Source of the DNA: CAZABP01 sp964483245
Lineage (GTDB): Bacteria; Planctomycetota; UBA1135; UBA2386
Direction of reading: 5' to 3'
Assembly: GCA_964483245.1 (NCBI GenBank)
Contig: CAZABP010000106.1
Span: 1 to 5,477, forward strand
Length of the DNA stretch: 5,477 nt
This document shows, piece by piece, positions 4,248 to 5,477 of the stretch. A model generated the notes under the pieces. The model was not told the origin of the DNA. It was given only the letters and a program-made list of their open reading frames with translations, and ran no database searches. How positions within the stretch are numbered: the stretch's first letter is position 1; each line of letters starts with the position of its first letter. Position numbers and translations under genes: made by a program.

Positions 4248-5477
4248 TCAGCGGATCTTCTCGCCGTCGCGGCGCGGCTCCGGCGGGGAGCCTATCTCAC
4301 TGAGCAGGGCTTCGACACGTTCGAGGAAGTCCTGCACCGCGCGCAGATCGATCGGACCCTCGTCCGGTGGAGCGGAAGCATCCTCGGCAACGGCGGGTGC
4401 GAGCAGGCGCGCCAGTTCGGCCTCGGAGCGTGCTTCGTCGGTCAGCCCCAGCCGCCGGTACATCGCCGCCGCGCGCGAGTGCACCAGCGGGTCCCCAGCG
4501 AAGCGCCGGCTCGCGGCGCGGATCGCCGTCTTCGCGCCTTCGGCATCCCCTTCCAGCTCGAGCAACCGCGCGCGCGCGACCGCAGTGCGCCCGTCTTCGC
4601 TCGTGATCGGGGCGAGCACGCGCCGCGCGCCGGCGACGATCTCGCGCCGGTCGGCCGACGGAGCCTGGTCCGCGAGACGGAACAGGTGATCGGCGACGAG
4701 GCAGCGCGTGCGCGTGCCGGCATCGAGCTCGAGCAGCGTCGCGAGGTCCTGGCGCAGCCGCTGTTGCGCATCGGCGCCACCGAGCTGGCTCAGCGTGTCG
4801 ATCCGGAAGTACAGGATCTCCTGCGTCGGCTCGCCGAGTTTCCGTTGCGCGGTGTCGAGATCGCGGAGCGCGTCGTCGAACGCCAGCAGCCGGTGGTGCG
4901 CCTTCGCGCGCACGAACCACGCGCGCGCGAACGACGGCTCGCGTGCGATGACGTCGGATGCCTGCGCGATCGCATCGTGCAGCAGCTTGCGCCGCTCCGC
5001 CATCGTGCGGACCCCCTCCTGCTCGTGGTACAGCGAGTTCGCCTTGTCGAGCGAAGACTCCGCCGTAGCGAGCCCGCTCTCGAGCGCGCGCAGGCGCAGA
5101 TGGCGCCACATCACCAGCGACCCGGCGCCGGCCATCAGCGTCACCAGTACGAGCAGCGTCGCGATCGGATGGCGGCCGAGCAGCCGCATCGTCTGCTTGG
5201 CAAGTCCTGGGCGACGGGCGAGGATCCGCTCACCGCGCAGGAACCGTTCGAGGTCCTGCGCCAGTTCGAGCGCCGAGCCGTAGCGCTCGTGCGGGTCCTT
5301 GTCGATCGCGCGCAGCACGATCGTCTCGAGCGGCTCCGGCAGATCGGCGCGCAGGCGGCGCGGCGGGATCGGCGTCTGCTCGACGATCGCCTTCAGCACG
5401 GCTTGCGCGCTGGCCCCTTCGAACGGCGGCCGGCCGGTCAGCATCTGGTACAGCGTCGCGCCGAGGCCGTAGACGTC
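4248..5477 (-). CDS. Receptor-type Ser/Thr protein kinase, C-terminal part (5' end beyond window)
   Basis: The visible 409 residues are the end of a eukaryotic-like (Hanks-type) protein kinase that runs off the right edge. They open in kinase subdomain IX with 'DVYGLGATLYQMLTGRPPFEG' (1-21) and continue through subdomains X-XI, with the conserved 'AIDKDPHERYGSALELAQDLERFL' (57-80) carrying the invariant-type Arg65. 'RGERILARRPGL' (81-92) is a common ending of planctomycete kinases. One transmembrane helix follows (about 103-124), then a short charged helix (127-147). A helical-repeat region comes next: TPR-like units at about 163-212 ('AREPSFARAWFVRAKAHHRLLAFDDALRDLDTA') and about 300-357. 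The C-terminal tail is acidic then basic. With the catalytic domain inside, a single helix would put the repeats outside the cytoplasm. The catalytic loop, DFG and ATP-binding motifs are off-window, so activity cannot be judged. The stop is TGA at 4248-4250. The gene converges on the anti-sigma gene and ends at the strong terminator at 4117-4165. Confidence 0.93.
   Translation of the reverse strand, partial: DVYGLGATLYQMLTGRPPFEGASAQAVLKAIVEQTPIPPRRLRADLPEPLETIVLRAIDKDPHERYGSALELAQDLERFLRGERILARRPGLAKQTMRLLGRHPIATLLVLVTLMAGAGSLVMWRHLRLRALESGLATAESSLDKANSLYHEQEGVRTMAERRKLLHDAIAQASDVIAREPSFARAWFVRAKAHHRLLAFDDALRDLDTAQRKLGEPTQEILYFRIDTLSQLGGADAQQRLRQDLATLLELDAGTRTRCLVADHLFRLADQAPSADRREIVAGARRVLAPITSEDGRTAVARARLLELEGDAEGAKTAIRAASRRFAGDPLVHSRAAAMYRRLGLTDEARSEAELARLLAPAVAEDASAPPDEGPIDLRAVQDFLERVEALLSEIGSPPEPRRDGEKIR

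Overview
The window is about 5.5 kb of very GC-rich bacterial DNA, densely coding, with strong G/C preference at third codon positions. Four features suggest a planctomycete (Planctomycetota): an ECF sigma factor paired with a one-pass membrane anti-sigma-like protein; a Ser/Thr kinase whose catalytic domain ends in a 'FLRGE.I.AR' stretch, followed by a transmembrane helix and a helical-repeat tail; a membrane-anchored protein made of carboxypeptidase-regulatory-like beta-sandwiches; and TTG starts. This is inference from gene style. Acidobacteriota or Myxococcota are not excluded.

Layout, left to right. Bases 1-175 hold no gene I can support. On the minus strand, 176-1273 encodes a 365-residue membrane-anchored protein with three predicted beta-sandwich domains and a TTG start. 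Upstream of it on the same strand, after an 85-base structured, G/C-tract-rich gap, lies a complete 379-residue AcuC-type class I histone deacetylase-family enzyme (1359-2498) with all metal ligands and the catalytic tyrosine intact. The 124-base gap 2499-2622 separates this pair from a divergent plus-strand pair. That pair is an ECF sigma factor (TTG start at 2623 with a clear Shine-Dalgarno) and, overlapping it by 14 bases, a single-pass protein (3218-3961) that is probably its anti-sigma factor and carries a fibronectin-III-like outer domain. Converging on them from the right, on the minus strand, is the 3' part of a receptor-type Ser/Thr protein kinase (4248 to beyond the right edge). The 286-base convergent gap 3962-4247 contains a well-formed intrinsic terminator for the kinase gene, two further hairpins, and a short stretch with minus-strand coding composition but no complete gene.

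Functionally, the sigma/anti-sigma pair and the kinase are both membrane-linked signalling modules. The deacetylase and the beta-sandwich protein could be co-transcribed, but nothing in the sequence links them biochemically. I did not find a clearly new system. The points most worth checking are the orphan coding-like fragment at 3977-4072, the structured leader with a 9-base tandem repeat that contains the TTG start at 1273, and the anti-sigma candidate that lacks a zinc-finger motif.
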